Below, piece after piece: positions 9,817-19,468 of a stretch of 64,000 nt of DNA; the first letter of the stretch is position 1; every line of letters starts with the position of its first letter. The notes beneath the pieces are model-generated. The model searched no databases, was not told where the DNA came from, and worked only from the letters and a program-made list of their open reading frames with translations. The position numbers were made by a program, and so were the translations under genes. Source of the DNA: Castellaniella sp. S9 (GTDB lineage Bacteria; Pseudomonadota; Gammaproteobacteria; Burkholderiales; Burkholderiaceae_B); contig NZ_JAPFGD010000003.1 in the NCBI RefSeq assembly GCF_027257175.1, positions 62,001-126,000 on the forward strand, written 5' to 3'.

Positions 9817-11676
9817 TCAGCCGCGCAACTGACCCACGTCGCGCACCGCGCCGCGGTCGGCCGAGGTCGCCAGCGCGGCGTAGGCGCGCAGCGCCTGCGA
9901 CACCTCGCGTTGACGATCGACGGGCTGCCAGGCCTGCGCCCCACGCGCCTGCATGGCGGCACGCCGGCCAGCCAGCGCCTCGTCCGTGATCGCCAAGTGG
10001 ATGCGGCGGTTGGGGATGTCGATCTCGATCGTGTCGCCGTCCTCGACCAGGGCGATGTTGCCGCCCTCGGCCGCCTCGGGTGAGGCATGGCCGATCACCA
10101 GGCCCGAGGATCCGCCCGAAAAACGCCCGTCGGTCAGCAGCGCCGAGGACTTGCCCAGGCCCATGGACTTCAGGTAGGAGGTCGGATAGAGCATTTCCTG
10201 CATGCCGGGGCCGCCCTTGGGGCCCTCGTAGCGGATGACCACCACATCGCCCGCCTGGACCTCGCCGCCCAGGATGCCTTGCACGGAGTCCTCTTGGCTT
10301 TCGTAGACGCGGGCCCGGCCGGTGAAGGTCAGGATGCTTTCGTCGACACCGGCGGTCTTGACGATGCAGCCCTTGGGCGCCAGGTTGCCGTACAGCACGG
10401 CCAGGCCGCCGTCCTGCGAATAGGCGTGGGCCTGGTCGCGGATGCAGCCGGCCTCGCGGTCGAGGTCCAGGTCCTCGTAATAGCGGTCCTGGCTGAAGGC
10501 GACCTGGCTGGGCACGCCGCCGGGTGCCGCGCGATAGAAATCGGCGACCGCCGCGCCGTGCTCGCCGCGCACGTCCCAGCGCCGGACGGCCTCGCCCAGC
10601 GTCCCGGCATGCACGTTGCCGACCTCGAGGCTCAGCAGGCCGGCGCGGGCCAGTTCCGCAAGGATCGCCATGATGCCGCCGGCGCGATGCACGTCCTCGA
10701 TGTGATAGGCCTGGGTGGCGGGGGCCACCTTGCACAGGCACGGCACGCGCCGCGAGATGCGGTCGATGTCGGCCATGGTGAAGGGCACGCCGGCCTCCTG
10801 GGCGGCGGCCAGCAGGTGCAGCACCGTATTGGTCGAGCCGCCCATGGCCACGTCCAGGGTCATGGCGTTGCTGAAGGCCTCGAAGGTCGCGATGCTGCGC
10901 GGCAGGACCGATGCGTCGTCCTGCTCGTACCAGCGCCGGCACAGCTGCACGATCAGGCTGCCGGCCAGTTCGAACAGGCCCTTGCGCCGCGCATGCGTGG
11001 CGACCACCGTGCCGTTGCCGGGCAGGGCCAGCCCCAGGGCCTCGGTCAGGCAGTTCATGGAATTGGCGGTGAACATGCCCGAACAGGACCCGCAGGTCGG
11101 GCAGGCGCTGCGCTCGACCGTCTCGGCCTGCTCGTCGCTGATGTTGGGATCGGCCGCCTCGATCATGGCATCGACCAGGTCCAGCTTGCGCACCACGGTC
11201 TTGCCGTCCTTGGCGATGACCTTGCCGGCCTCCATGGGGCCGCCCGAGACGAACACCGTCGGGATGTTCAGGCGCATCGCCGCCATCAGCATGCCCGGCG
11301 TGATCTTGTCGCAGTTCGAGATGCACACCATGGCGTCGGCGCAATGCGCATTGACCATGTATTCGACCGAATCCGCGATCAGCTCGCGCGAGGGCAGCGA
11401 ATACAGCATGCCGCCGTGGCCCATGGCGATGCCGTCGTCCACGGCGATGGTGTTGAATTCCTTGGCCACGCCGCCGGCGGCCTCGATCTGGCGCGCGACC
11501 AACTGGCCCATGTCCTTGAGGTGGACGTGGCCGGGCACAAACTGGGTGAAGGAGTTCACGACGGCGATGATGGGCTTTTCGAAATCGCCGTCTTTCATGC
11601 CGGTGGCGCGCCAAAGGGCGCGCGCGCCCGCCATGTTGCGGCCGGCCGTCGAGGTGCGGGAACGGTATTGCGGCAT
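9817..11676 (-). CDS. ilvD: Dihydroxy-acid dehydratase, long type
   Basis: This IlvD has 619 residues, close to the 616 of the E. coli enzyme, and probably carries a [4Fe-4S] cluster. The start [21 protein letters not shown] is the standard N-terminus of this type. Cluster cysteines appear in [10 protein letters not shown] and [17 protein letters not shown]. The ATG at 11676 is preferred to upstream in-frame codons and has AGGAC in front. It would serve valine, isoleucine and pantothenate synthesis. It duplicates the role proposed for the short type at 4172-5860, so one may be a backup with different oxygen tolerance or a different substrate. Confidence 0.93.
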   Translation of the reverse strand: MPQYRSRTSTAGRNMAGARALWRATGMKDGDFEKPIIAVVNSFTQFVPGHVHLKDMGQLVARQIEAAGGVAKEFNTIAVDDGIAMGHGGMLYSLPSRELIADSVEYMVNAHCADAMVCISNCDKITPGMLMAAMRLNIPTVFVSGGPMEAGKVIAKDGKTVVRKLDLVDAMIEAADPNISDEQAETVERSACPTCGSCSGMFTANSMNCLTEALGLALPGNGTVVATHARRKGLFELAGSLIVQLCRRWYEQDDASVLPRSIATFEAFSNAMTLDVAMGGSTNTVLHLLAAAQEAGVPFTMADIDRISRRVPCLCKVAPATQAYHIEDVHRAGGIMAILAELARAGLLSLEVGNVHAGTLGEAVRRWDVRGEHGAAVADFYRAAPGGVPSQVAFSQDRYYEDLDLDREAGCIRDQAHAYSQDGGLAVLYGNLAPKGCIVKTAGVDESILTFTGRARVYESQEDSVQGILGGEVQAGDVVVIRYEGPKGGPGMQEMLYPTSYLKSMGLGKSSALLTDGRFSGGSSGLVIGHASPEAAEGGNIALVEDGDTIEIDIPNRRIHLAITDEALAGRRAAMQARGAQAWQPVDRQREVSQALRAYAALATSADRGAVRDVGQLRG

Positions 11677-11805
11677 GGAATGTCCTGGGAACGGGTTGGC
11701 AAAAGCGCTTATCATAAACCCTTCCGCTGTCCTGTAAATTCCCTGGATCGACCGCCTGGCGGGCCTTGCGCGCCGGGCCCCCTTGTTGACTTTTTTGGAG
11801 CCATC

Positions 11806-14661
11806 GTGAAACCAGCCGCCGCCCCGCATGAACCGACCTCGCCGCTACGCAAGGACATCCGGCTGCTGGGCAGGACACTGGGCGAGGTGGTGCGCGAATG
11901 CGAGGGGCGGCCGGTCTACGACGTGATCGAAAAGCTCCGCCGCACGGCGGTCAAGTTCCGCCGCGAGGGCGACCCGCGCGACGGCCGCCTGCTGGAACGC
12001 CAGATCCGGCGCCTGGCCGACGGCGAATCCAATCTGGTGGCACGCGCCTTCAGCTATTTCCTGCACCTGTCGAACATCGCCGAGGACCGCGACCAGACCC
12101 GCCGCCAGCGCCAGGGGCTGCTGGCCGACGACGCGCCCGCCCCCGGCAGCCTCGAGCACGCGATCGGCCTGCTGCGCGCGCGCGGCCACACCGGCCCGCG
12201 CATCCGCCGCTACCTGGCCTCGGCCTGCATCTCGCCCGTGCTGACGGCGCACCCCACCGAGGTCCAGCGCAAGAGCACCCTGGACCTGCACCAGGCCGTC
12301 GCGCATTGCCTGCGGCGCATGGACGGCACGCTGACCGCCTCGGAATCGGCGCGCCTGCACCAGCAGCTCGCGGGCCTGGTCGCCGCGCTGTGGCAGACGC
12401 GCATGCTGCGCCAGCAAAAGCTCACGGTCCTGGACGAGATCGACAACGCCCTCACCTACTACACCAGCACGTTCTTCAGCATCCTGCCGCAACTCCACCT
12501 GGACATGGCGGCGCTGCTGGCCAAGCCCGGGCGCACGCCGTTCGATGCGGATGACGCGCCGCTGCCGCCGTTCGCCTCCATGGGCAGCTGGATCGGCGGC
12601 GACCGCGACGGCAATCCCAATGTGAATGCCGACACGCTCGAACAGGCCCTGCTGCGCCAAAGCACGCACGTCCTGCGCCACTACCTGACCGAGGTCCATG
12701 CGCTGGGATCGGAATTGTCCATCTCGCAATCGCTGATGCACGTCACGCCCGGGCTCGCCGAACTCGCCACGGCCAGCCAGGATCCCTCGCCGCACCGGCT
12801 CGACGAGCCCTACCGCCGCGCCTGCATCCATATCTATGCGCGCCTGGCGGCGACGGCCCAGGCCCTCACCGGCCGCCGCCAGGCACGGCGCAACACCTAC
12901 GACGCCCCGGCCTACGCCTCGGTGGCCGAGTTCGGGGCCGACCTGCGCACCGTCGCCGGCTCGCTGGATGCGCATCACGGCGCCGCGATCGCCCGGCTGC
13001 GCCTGACGCACCTGATCCAGGCGACCGAAATTTTCGGTTTCCATCTGGCGACGGTGGACCTGCGCCAAAGCTCGGACGTGCACGAGCGCGTGCTGGACGA
13101 ACTCATGCGCCATGCGAAAGTCACCCTGGACGGCAAGGCGGTACGCTATGCCCGCCTGTCCGAGGCGGACCGCGTGCGCGTGCTGCGCCAGGAATTGCGC
13201 GAGCCGCGGCCCATGGTCTCGCCCTGGATCGAATATTCCCCCGAGACCCGCAAGGAACTGGCGATCCTGCGCACGGCGGCCGCCGGCCGCGCGCGCTTTG
13301 GCGACGGCGCCATCCGCCAGAGCATCGTGTCGCACACCGAAACCCTCAGCGACCTGCTCGAGGTCCTGGTGCTGCAGCAGGAAACCGGCCTGATCTCACC
13401 CACGGTCGGGGAATCCCAGCCGCGCGGCGGCCTCATGGTGGTGCCGCTGTTCGAGACCATCCCCGACCTGGAGCGCGGACCCGGCATCATGGACCAGTGG
13501 CTGTCCCTGCCCGAGGTCGCCGCGCGCGTGCGCCACGCGCAGGACGGCATCCAGGAGGTCATGCTGGGCTATTCCGACAGCAACAAGGACGGCGGCTACC
13601 TGACCTCGAACTGGTCCCTGTACCGCGCCGAACGCCAGCTGGTCGAGGTCTTCAAAAAGCACCGCACACGCCTGCGCCTGTTCCACGGCCGGGGCGGCTC
13701 GGTGGGCCGCGGCGGCGGCTCCAGCTTCGAGGCCATCCTGGCCCAGCCTCCCGGCACGGTCAACGGCCAGATCCGCCTGACCGAACAGGGCGAGATCATC
13801 CAGGGCCGCTACAAGGACGCCGAGGTCGGCCGCTGGCACCTCGAACTGTTCGTCGCCGCCACGCTGGAGGCCAGCCTTGCGCCGCAGCATCCCGCCGCGC
13901 GCACCGAGGACGACAACATGGCGCGCTACGGCCAGGCCATGGAATGGATGTCGCAGGTCGCGCAGGAGGCCTACCGCGACCTGGTGTACGGCACCGAGGG
14001 CTTCACGGATTATTTCTTTGCCTCGACCCCGATCCGCGAGATCGCCGGCCTGAACATCGGCTCGCGCCCGGCGGCGCGCAAGGCCAGCCAGCGCATCGAG
14101 GACCTGCGCGCCATTCCCTGGGGATTCTCGTGGGCGCAATGCCGCCTGCCCCTGCCGGGCTGGTACGGCATGGGCACCGCCATGGGCCGCTACCTGCGCG
14201 AGGGCGGCCCCGACGCCGGGTCCACGCCCCAGGCGCGCCTCGAGACCCTACAGGCCATGGCGCGCGACTGGCCTTTTTTTCGCACTCTCTTGTCCAATAT
14301 GGAACAGGTCCTGGCCAAGACCGATCTCGCCATCGGCCGCGCCTATTCGGAACTCGTGTCCGACAAGGCGCTGCGCAAGCGGATCTTCGACCGCATCGAG
14401 GCCGAATACCAGGCGGCGCTGGAGGCGTTCCGCACGGCCACCGGACATGAACTGCTGGCCCACGACGAACAGCTCTCGGCCGCCCTCAGCGAACGCTTCG
14501 CCTACATCGACCCCCTCAACCGCCTGCAGGTGGAACTGCTGCGCCGCCACCGGGCCGGCGAGCACGCCGCCCGCCGCGGCGACGAGCAGGAAACCCGCAG
14601 CCAGCGCGCCATCCACATGACCATCAACGGCATCGCCGCAGGCCTGCGGAACTCGGGATGA
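11806..14661 (+). CDS. ppc: Phosphoenolpyruvate carboxylase
   Basis: PEP carboxylase adds bicarbonate to PEP to make oxaloacetate, refilling the TCA cycle. The protein has 951 residues. The catalytic histidine is in [13 protein letters not shown] (His149), the PEP-binding arginines in GGDRDGNPN, and the mobile catalytic loop is [13 protein letters not shown] near residue 626. The GTG at 11806, 5 bases after TTGGAG, gives a start just before the conserved [15 protein letters not shown]; the same frame stays open far upstream, but that part is antisense to ilvD. The C-terminus ends in RNSG, close to the usual RNTG. A strong hairpin follows. Confidence 0.96.
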   Translation: MKPAAAPHEPTSPLRKDIRLLGRTLGEVVRECEGRPVYDVIEKLRRTAVKFRREGDPRDGRLLERQIRRLADGESNLVARAFSYFLHLSNIAEDRDQTRRQRQGLLADDAPAPGSLEHAIGLLRARGHTGPRIRRYLASACISPVLTAHPTEVQRKSTLDLHQAVAHCLRRMDGTLTASESARLHQQLAGLVAALWQTRMLRQQKLTVLDEIDNALTYYTSTFFSILPQLHLDMAALLAKPGRTPFDADDAPLPPFASMGSWIGGDRDGNPNVNADTLEQALLRQSTHVLRHYLTEVHALGSELSISQSLMHVTPGLAELATASQDPSPHRLDEPYRRACIHIYARLAATAQALTGRRQARRNTYDAPAYASVAEFGADLRTVAGSLDAHHGAAIARLRLTHLIQATEIFGFHLATVDLRQSSDVHERVLDELMRHAKVTLDGKAVRYARLSEADRVRVLRQELREPRPMVSPWIEYSPETRKELAILRTAAAGRARFGDGAIRQSIVSHTETLSDLLEVLVLQQETGLISPTVGESQPRGGLMVVPLFETIPDLERGPGIMDQWLSLPEVAARVRHAQDGIQEVMLGYSDSNKDGGYLTSNWSLYRAERQLVEVFKKHRTRLRLFHGRGGSVGRGGGSSFEAILAQPPGTVNGQIRLTEQGEIIQGRYKDAEVGRWHLELFVAATLEASLAPQHPAARTEDDNMARYGQAMEWMSQVAQEAYRDLVYGTEGFTDYFFASTPIREIAGLNIGSRPAARKASQRIEDLRAIPWGFSWAQCRLPLPGWYGMGTAMGRYLREGGPDAGSTPQARLETLQAMARDWPFFRTLLSNMEQVLAKTDLAIGRAYSELVSDKALRKRIFDRIEAEYQAALEAFRTATGHELLAHDEQLSAALSERFAYIDPLNRLQVELLRRHRAGEHAARRGDEQETRSQRAIHMTINGIAAGLRNSG

Positions 14662-14668
14662 GACAGGA

Positions 14669-14698
14669 CACATAAAGGCCCCTGCGGGCCTTTATGTG
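14669..14698. terminator. Strong hairpin terminator after ppc
   Basis: A perfect 13-bp stem (CACATAAAGGCCC with its complement GGGCCTTTATGTG) closes a 4-base loop CTGC. It starts 8 bases after the ppc stop and lies between two convergent genes, so it can stop transcription from either side. There is no long T tract after the stem; the T-rich part is inside it. Confidence 0.75.
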
Positions 14699-14704
14699 CC
14701 TGTC

Positions 14705-14799
14705 GAATCCGAGCGGCATGCAAGCCGCGAGGTGGAGAATCCGAGCGGCATGCAAGCCGCGAGGTGGAGAATCCGAGCGGCATGCAAGCCGCGAGGTGG
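14705..14799. repeat. Three tandem copies of a 32-bp repeat
   Basis: Copies begin at 14705, 14737 and 14769. Each contains CCGAGCGGCATGCAAGCCGC followed by GAGGTGGA. Copies one and two are identical, and copy three differs only at its end. Inside each copy GCGGC and GCCGC form a 5-bp stem around ATGCAA. The array sits between the ppc terminator and the stop codon of the uronate dehydrogenase-lactonase gene, so it would lie in the 3' untranslated part of that transcript. It has no spacers and is not a CRISPR array. Confidence 0.9.
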
Positions 14800-14802
14800 G
14801 CG

Positions 14803-16542
14803 CTACCCGATATACACCGGCTCCTCGATCCCGCGCACGCCAGGCCGCAGCGCAAACAAGGCGCCGTCCAGCGCATGCGGCGCGGCCCCGGCCGGTCGGA
14901 TCGTGGTGACGAACAAAGTGTCCAGCCCCGCGCCGCCGAAGGCGCACATCGCCAGCTTGGACGCCGGCACGCGCAGGCTGCGGTCCAGCCGGCCGTCGGG
15001 CGTATAGCGATGCACCAGGCCGGCGTCGTTGCCGCAGATCCAATAGCAGCCGTCCGCGTCGATCGCCGCCCCGTCGGGCCGCCCGCCGGCCAGGGCCTCG
15101 ATGAACACGCGCCGGTCGTGCGGCACACCGGCATCGATGTCGTAGTCGTAGGCCCAGACCCGCTGGCGCGTCGGATGGGAATCGGACAGGTACATCGTGC
15201 GCCCGTCGGGGCTGAACGCCGTGCCGTTGGGGACGATGAGCTCGTCCACGACGCGGTCGAGCCGCAGGTCCGCGCCCTGCCCCGTCATGCGATACAAGGC
15301 GCCCACGGGCGCGGCCTGGGCCATGTCGATCAGCATCGTGCCGGCCCAGAACCGCCCCTGGCGGTCACAGCGCCCGTCGTTGAAGCGCATGGCGGCGCGC
15401 GCATGCTCGACGCCCGCCAGCTTCTCCGTACCCAGCACCTGATCGGGTCCCGGCGACAGGCGATAGACACCATCCTCCATCGCGCCGATCCAGCCGCCGC
15501 CCGCCAGCGCGGCGATGCAGCCCAGCTGCTGGCCGGCGCGCCAACTGGTGTGCTGCTGGTCGGCCGGCCGCCAGCGATGCAGGGCGCCGGCCTGGATGTC
15601 GACCCAATACAGCGCCTGATCGCCGGCATGCCACACCGGGCTCTCGCCGGTCTGGTTGCGCAGATGCAGCACCAGCTCGGCCTCGCCGGCGGAGCGGGTC
15701 GGGCGACGCACCGGCGGCTGGTGCTCGAAGGGGCCGGCGGCGGTGAAGGCGCCGCCTTGATAGACGGCATCCGGATCATCGGCGGCGGGCGCGGGCTGGG
15801 CCTCGACCTCGGCGCGAAACGCCTCGGAGCTGTCGCGCGGCGCATAGCCGAGGATGGCCGCGGCGCTGTTGTCCCACCAGACATCCCGGTTGTCGGACAC
15901 GCCATAGACGACCGTATGGCCCACGCCCGGCGTGTACAGGCCGCGGCGCACCAGGTCGGTCAGGTCGCGATAGCTGAGCCAGGTGTGCAGCATGCGCCGG
16001 TTGCGCGGCCGCGGGAAGGACGAGCCGATCCGGATGCTGACGGTCTCGATGCCGTAGCGGTCGTGGTAGAAACTGGCCAGATCCTCGCCGAAGGATTTCG
16101 ACAGTCCGTAGTAGCCGTCGGGACGGCGCGGCGAGGCGCTGTCCAGGCACACACCCTGCTTGTGAAAGCCGATCACGTGATTGGAACTGGCAAAGACCAC
16201 CCGGCGGACGCCATGGCGCCGGGCCGCCTCGTACAGGTGATACATGCCCCGGACGTTCGCCTCGATGATCTCCTCGAAGGGACGCTCGACCGAAATCCCG
16301 CCCAAGTGAACCACGGCGTCGACGTCCTCCAGCAAGGCGTCGACCGCGTCCTTGTCCGAGAGGTCGCAGGTCGCGACCTCCTCGGACGGCCCCTGGGCCG
16401 GCGCCATCGGTGCAATGTCGGACAGGCGCAGGATGCGGGCGCAGGGTTTCAGGGACTCGCGCAGGACCTGGCCCAGGCCACCGGCCGCGCCGGTCAGCAG
16501 GATGCGTTCAAAAGGCGGATGAAAATCAGCTGGATGCGTCAT
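14803..16542 (-). CDS. Uronate dehydrogenase - SMP-30/gluconolactonase fusion
   Basis: The 579-residue protein joins two enzymes. Residues 1 to about 265 form an extended SDR like uronate dehydrogenase: LLTGAAGGLG for NAD binding, HLGGIS, and the active-site Tyr145 and Lys149 in YYGLSKS. Residues from about 285 form a six-bladed SMP-30/gluconolactonase propeller, with GESPVW, FNDGRCDRQGRFWAGTM, PNGTAFSPDG and PDGAAIDADGCYW carrying the metal ligands. A Pro/Ala-rich linker joins them. Uronate dehydrogenase makes an aldaro-lactone that a lactonase opens, so the fusion would catalyse two consecutive steps from galacturonate or glucuronate to the aldarate. The ATG at 16542 matches the usual start; a GTG four codons upstream is also in frame. 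Confidence 0.85.
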   Translation of the reverse strand: MTHPADFHPPFERILLTGAAGGLGQVLRESLKPCARILRLSDIAPMAPAQGPSEEVATCDLSDKDAVDALLEDVDAVVHLGGISVERPFEEIIEANVRGMYHLYEAARRHGVRRVVFASSNHVIGFHKQGVCLDSASPRRPDGYYGLSKSFGEDLASFYHDRYGIETVSIRIGSSFPRPRNRRMLHTWLSYRDLTDLVRRGLYTPGVGHTVVYGVSDNRDVWWDNSAAAILGYAPRDSSEAFRAEVEAQPAPAADDPDAVYQGGAFTAAGPFEHQPPVRRPTRSAGEAELVLHLRNQTGESPVWHAGDQALYWVDIQAGALHRWRPADQQHTSWRAGQQLGCIAALAGGGWIGAMEDGVYRLSPGPDQVLGTEKLAGVEHARAAMRFNDGRCDRQGRFWAGTMLIDMAQAAPVGALYRMTGQGADLRLDRVVDELIVPNGTAFSPDGRTMYLSDSHPTRQRVWAYDYDIDAGVPHDRRVFIEALAGGRPDGAAIDADGCYWICGNDAGLVHRYTPDGRLDRSLRVPASKLAMCAFGGAGLDTLFVTTIRPAGAAPHALDGALFALRPGVRGIEEPVYIG

Positions 16543-16680
16543 CGAAAAAACCACATGTAGTTATCGTACAACCTATCGTGGATTATTCATGCCCGCCTGC
16601 CGGCTTGTCAACAAGGCCGCATTTTTACAATGTGTTCCAAGGGCGTCTACGCCGCCGTGATTCTGGTTCTAAGCGGATTT

Positions 16681-16697
16681 TTGTTGTCATACAACAA
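16681..16697. promoter_or_regulatory. Palindromic operator-like site
   Basis: TTGTTG and CAACAA are perfect inverted arms around TCATA. The inner part TTGTCATACAA resembles FCD-GntR operators. The site lies in the 281-base gap between the uronate dehydrogenase fusion gene and the copper genes, about 140 bases from either start. The rest of that gap shows no convincing gene. Which gene it controls is unknown. Confidence 0.35.
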
Positions 16698-16823
16698 GGC
16701 GGGATACCGGCCGGTGGACGCCCCGCGGCGCGCACGTGCCGGGCGCGCGCCGCCGCCGCCTTCGTGCCGCGACCCGGGTCGGGCCGGTGCGGACACCGGG
16801 CATTTCCGTTCTATACTGCGCGC

Positions 16824-17213
16824 ATGATATCGGCGGCCCGATCCTTCGCCTGGCGCCCGGCCCGATGGACCTGGGCCTGGGTGCTGTGCCTCGCCCTGGC
16901 CTTGCGCGCGCTGGTGCCGGACGGCTACATGCCCGATCCCGGCGCCCGCGCGCAGGGCGTGCTGGCGCTGACGATCTGCACGGCCCACGATCCCGCGGGC
17001 CTGAATGCCCCGATCATTCCTGCGCACGGCCCCGGCAGCGCCCACGACTGCCCGCTGTGCCTGTTCGCGCACCATGCCTCCGGCTCGCCGCTGCCGGCCG
17101 GCACCACGCCGGCCCTGTTTGCAACGCCCGCCGCCGCGATTGCAGGGATCGCCGACACGCTTGTTGCCCACGTCTTTCGGGAACGCGGCGCCCCGCCCCG
17201 GCCGGAACGATAA
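16824..17213 (+). CDS. DUF2946 family membrane-associated protein
   Basis: This 129-residue protein has one N-terminal hydrophobic segment (WVLCLALALRALVPDGYMP) followed by an exported region with AHDCPLCLFAHHAS. The paired cysteines with flanking histidines are typical of DUF2946 and suggest copper binding, although the molecular function is not established. It is the first gene of a trio with YcnI and CopC-CopD. No ribosome-binding site is visible, while TATACT at 16812-16817 resembles a -10 box whose start point would fall at the ATG, so a leaderless mRNA is possible. Confidence 0.75.
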   Translation: MISAARSFAWRPARWTWAWVLCLALALRALVPDGYMPDPGARAQGVLALTICTAHDPAGLNAPIIPAHGPGSAHDCPLCLFAHHASGSPLPAGTTPALFATPAAAIAGIADTLVAHVFRERGAPPRPER

Positions 17214-17314
17214 GTTCGACATGCCGCGCGTTCCCCCCTGAAACGCGCGGCCCGCGCCGCGCATCCCCCCTGGTGCGCGGCTTGCGTTCCGCCCACTCTG
17301 ACAAAGGACACACC

Positions 17315-17857
17315 ATGACGTACACAAGGTCGACTATCGGCATCGGCGCACTGGCCCTGGGCCTGGCCTGCGCGGCGCCGGCCAGCGCCCACATCACCTT
17401 CGAAACCCCCAGCGCCGTCGTCGGCGGCAGCTACAAGGCCGTGCTGCGCGTACCCCACGGATGCAAGGGATCGGACACGACCCGCATCCGCGTCCGCATG
17501 CCGGACGGCGCCGTGGCGGCAAAGCCTCAGCCCAAGCCCGGCTGGACCCTCGACCTGGTGCAGGGCGACTATGCCAAGCCCGAAACACTGCACGGCGCCA
17601 CGATCACCTCGGGGGTGCGCGAGATCAGCTGGAGCGGCCGGCTGCCGGACGCCTACTATGACGAATTCGTGTTCCGCGTCTCGCTGGCCTCCTCGCTGAA
17701 GGCGGGCGACACCCTGTATTTCCCGGTCGTCCAGGAATGCGCGCAAGGCGTCGAGCGCTGGATCGATACCTCCGGCAAGGATGGCGCGGACGGCCCGGCC
17801 CCCGGGATCGAGCTGCTGGCGCCCGCAAAAGCCGATGCGCACGGCCATAGCCATTGA
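17315..17857 (+). CDS. YcnI-family (DUF1775) copper-associated exported protein
   Basis: The 180-residue protein has a signal peptide ending ...PASA, giving a mature N-terminus HITFETPSAVVGGSY. A histidine at position 1 and the GSYKAVLRVPHGCKGSDTT segment are the YcnI copper-site hallmarks; YcnI is a periplasmic copper-binding protein in the families studied. PKPGW and EISWSG are also conserved. The C-terminus is histidine-rich (AHGHSH). AAAGGA lies before the ATG at 17315. Its stop overlaps the start of the CopC-CopD gene. Confidence 0.9.
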   Translation: MTYTRSTIGIGALALGLACAAPASAHITFETPSAVVGGSYKAVLRVPHGCKGSDTTRIRVRMPDGAVAAKPQPKPGWTLDLVQGDYAKPETLHGATITSGVREISWSGRLPDAYYDEFVFRVSLASSLKAGDTLYFPVVQECAQGVERWIDTSGKDGADGPAPGIELLAPAKADAHGHSH

Positions 17858-19431
17858 GCATACTCACCGCCCTCCTGCTGTGCCTGGCCGCCTGGTCGCA
17901 AGCGGCCTTCGGCCATGCGGTGCTCGTGACCACGGACCCGGCGGCCGGCGCCGTGCTGGATCGCGCGCCGGCAGAAATGCGGCTGCAGTTCAATGAACCG
18001 GTCGGCATCAGCACGCTTGCCCTGTTGGGGCCGGACGGACGGCGATTGCCACTGGACAAGCCGCAAGGCGAGGGCGCGCAGGTCCGCATCCCGCTGCCGC
18101 CACTGAGCGCGCAAGGCACTTACCTGCTGACGTGGCGCGCCTCGTCGGCCGACGGCCATCCGGTCGGCGGAACCCTGGATTTTGCGCTCGGCACCCCCTC
18201 GGCGACACCGCCGGTGGCCGGCGAAGCCACCGGCCCTCTGTGGCGCGCCGCCGCGATCTGGGCGGGGCGCCTGTTGGCCCTGGTATGCCTGATCGCGGCC
18301 TGCGGCGCGGCCGTGTTCCGCGCCGCCGCGCCGCCCGCCCGCGACGACTGGGTGCGGCGCGTGATCGGTGTCGGCCTGGCGGCCCTGTTCCTCAACCTTG
18401 CGCTGCACGGCCTGGACCTGCTGGACGCGCCCCTGGGGGCGCTGGCCGAGGCCGATACCTGGCGCGCCGCCCTGGCCACGCCGTATGCCGGCTCATTGGG
18501 TCTCGCGGCGCTGGCGCTGGCGGCGGCCTACCGCGCCCAGGACACCGGCCGCCGGCTCGTGTTGCGCCTCTCGGCTGCGGGCAGCCTGATCCTGCTGGGC
18601 CTCTCGGTCGCCAACAGCGGTCACGCCGGCACGGCCCCGCCCCAGTGGCTGTCCCGGCCCGCCATCGCGCTGCACGTCATGGCGGCCGCGGCCTGGCTGG
18701 GCGCCCTGGTGCCGCTGGCGCGCGCCCTGCGCCGGCACGCCGGTCTGCAGGCCCTGGCGCGGTTCTCGCGCTGGATCACCCCGGTCGTGGCCTTGCTTCT
18801 GATCAGCGGCCTCGCGCTGGCGGTGCTGCAACTCGCCGCGCCGTCGGACCTGTGGCGCGCGCCCTACGGGCGCGTCCTGTCGGCCAAGCTGACTCTGGTC
18901 CTCGCCCTGCTGGCCCTCGCGGCGGGCAACCGCTGGCGCCTGACCGCGCCGACCCTGTCCGGCGATCCGGACGCGGCGCGCCGGCTGGCCCGATCGATCC
19001 GGGTCGAGGTCGTCCTGGCGGTCCTGATCCTGGGTGTGGTGTCGCTGTGGCGCTTCACGCCGCCGCCGCGCAGCCTGGACGCCGCGCCGGCCGCGGCGGG
19101 GCATCACATGAACTCGGGTGTCAAAAGCCCGCTGGCCCTCAGCAACGACCAGGTGTTGGCCTGGATTCGCCGCTCGGCCGACGGGTCCGAATGGACCATC
19201 GAACTGGCGACTCCCGAGGGCAAGCCCCTGGCCGCGCAGGCGCTCACCGTGATGCTGGACAATCCCAGCGCCGGCGTCGAACCGCTGCGCCGCGAGGCCG
19301 TGCACCGGCCCGACGGCGCCTGGCAGCTGCGGTTGCCGCCGCTGCCCGACGTGGGGTTCTGGCAGTTGAGCCTCGACATCCTGATCGACGACTTCGATCG
19401 CATCACGCTGCGCGCGGCCCTGGTGCTGTGA
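17854..19431 (+). CDS. CopC-CopD fusion copper resistance/uptake protein
   Basis: The 525-residue protein starts with a signal peptide and a CopC domain: mature HAVLVTTDPAAGAVL begins with the copper-binding histidine, and SSADGHPVGGTLDF carries the second histidine motif. From about residue 130 there are eight membrane helices of the CopD type, then an exported C-terminal domain of about 120 residues. CopC binds Cu(II) in the periplasm and CopD is thought to move it across the inner membrane. The start is TTG, overlapping the YcnI stop as TTGA, so the genes are translationally coupled. A histidine pair in AAGHHMNSG follows the last helix. Confidence 0.9.
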   Translation: MSILTALLLCLAAWSQAAFGHAVLVTTDPAAGAVLDRAPAEMRLQFNEPVGISTLALLGPDGRRLPLDKPQGEGAQVRIPLPPLSAQGTYLLTWRASSADGHPVGGTLDFALGTPSATPPVAGEATGPLWRAAAIWAGRLLALVCLIAACGAAVFRAAAPPARDDWVRRVIGVGLAALFLNLALHGLDLLDAPLGALAEADTWRAALATPYAGSLGLAALALAAAYRAQDTGRRLVLRLSAAGSLILLGLSVANSGHAGTAPPQWLSRPAIALHVMAAAAWLGALVPLARALRRHAGLQALARFSRWITPVVALLLISGLALAVLQLAAPSDLWRAPYGRVLSAKLTLVLALLALAAGNRWRLTAPTLSGDPDAARRLARSIRVEVVLAVLILGVVSLWRFTPPPRSLDAAPAAAGHHMNSGVKSPLALSNDQVLAWIRRSADGSEWTIELATPEGKPLAAQALTVMLDNPSAGVEPLRREAVHRPDGAWQLRLPPLPDVGFWQLSLDILIDDFDRITLRAALVL

Positions 19432-19439
19432 GGCGGCAA

Positions 19440-19455
19440 GGCTCCGGGCGGAGCC
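19440..19455. terminator. Possible weak terminator hairpin
   Basis: GGCTCC and GGAGCC form a 6-bp stem around GGGC between the convergent CopC-CopD and lipoprotein genes. There is no T tract on the plus strand, so this is a weak candidate. Confidence 0.3.
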
Positions 19456-19468
19456 GCGCGCCGCTGCC

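Noticed and set aside
10087-11805. Upstream extension of the ppc reading frame
   Set aside because: The frame is open but antisense to the long ilvD; the extension shows no PEP carboxylase similarity and a good GTG start lies at 11806.
14705-14799. Possible CRISPR array
   Set aside because: The 32-bp copies are directly adjacent without spacers, and no cas genes are near.
16630-16827. Small hydrophobic open frame in the uronate-copper intergenic gap
   Set aside because: It starts like a short membrane protein but turns into Arg/Pro/Ala-rich sequence and has no ribosome-binding site. It runs past the start of the DUF2946 gene.
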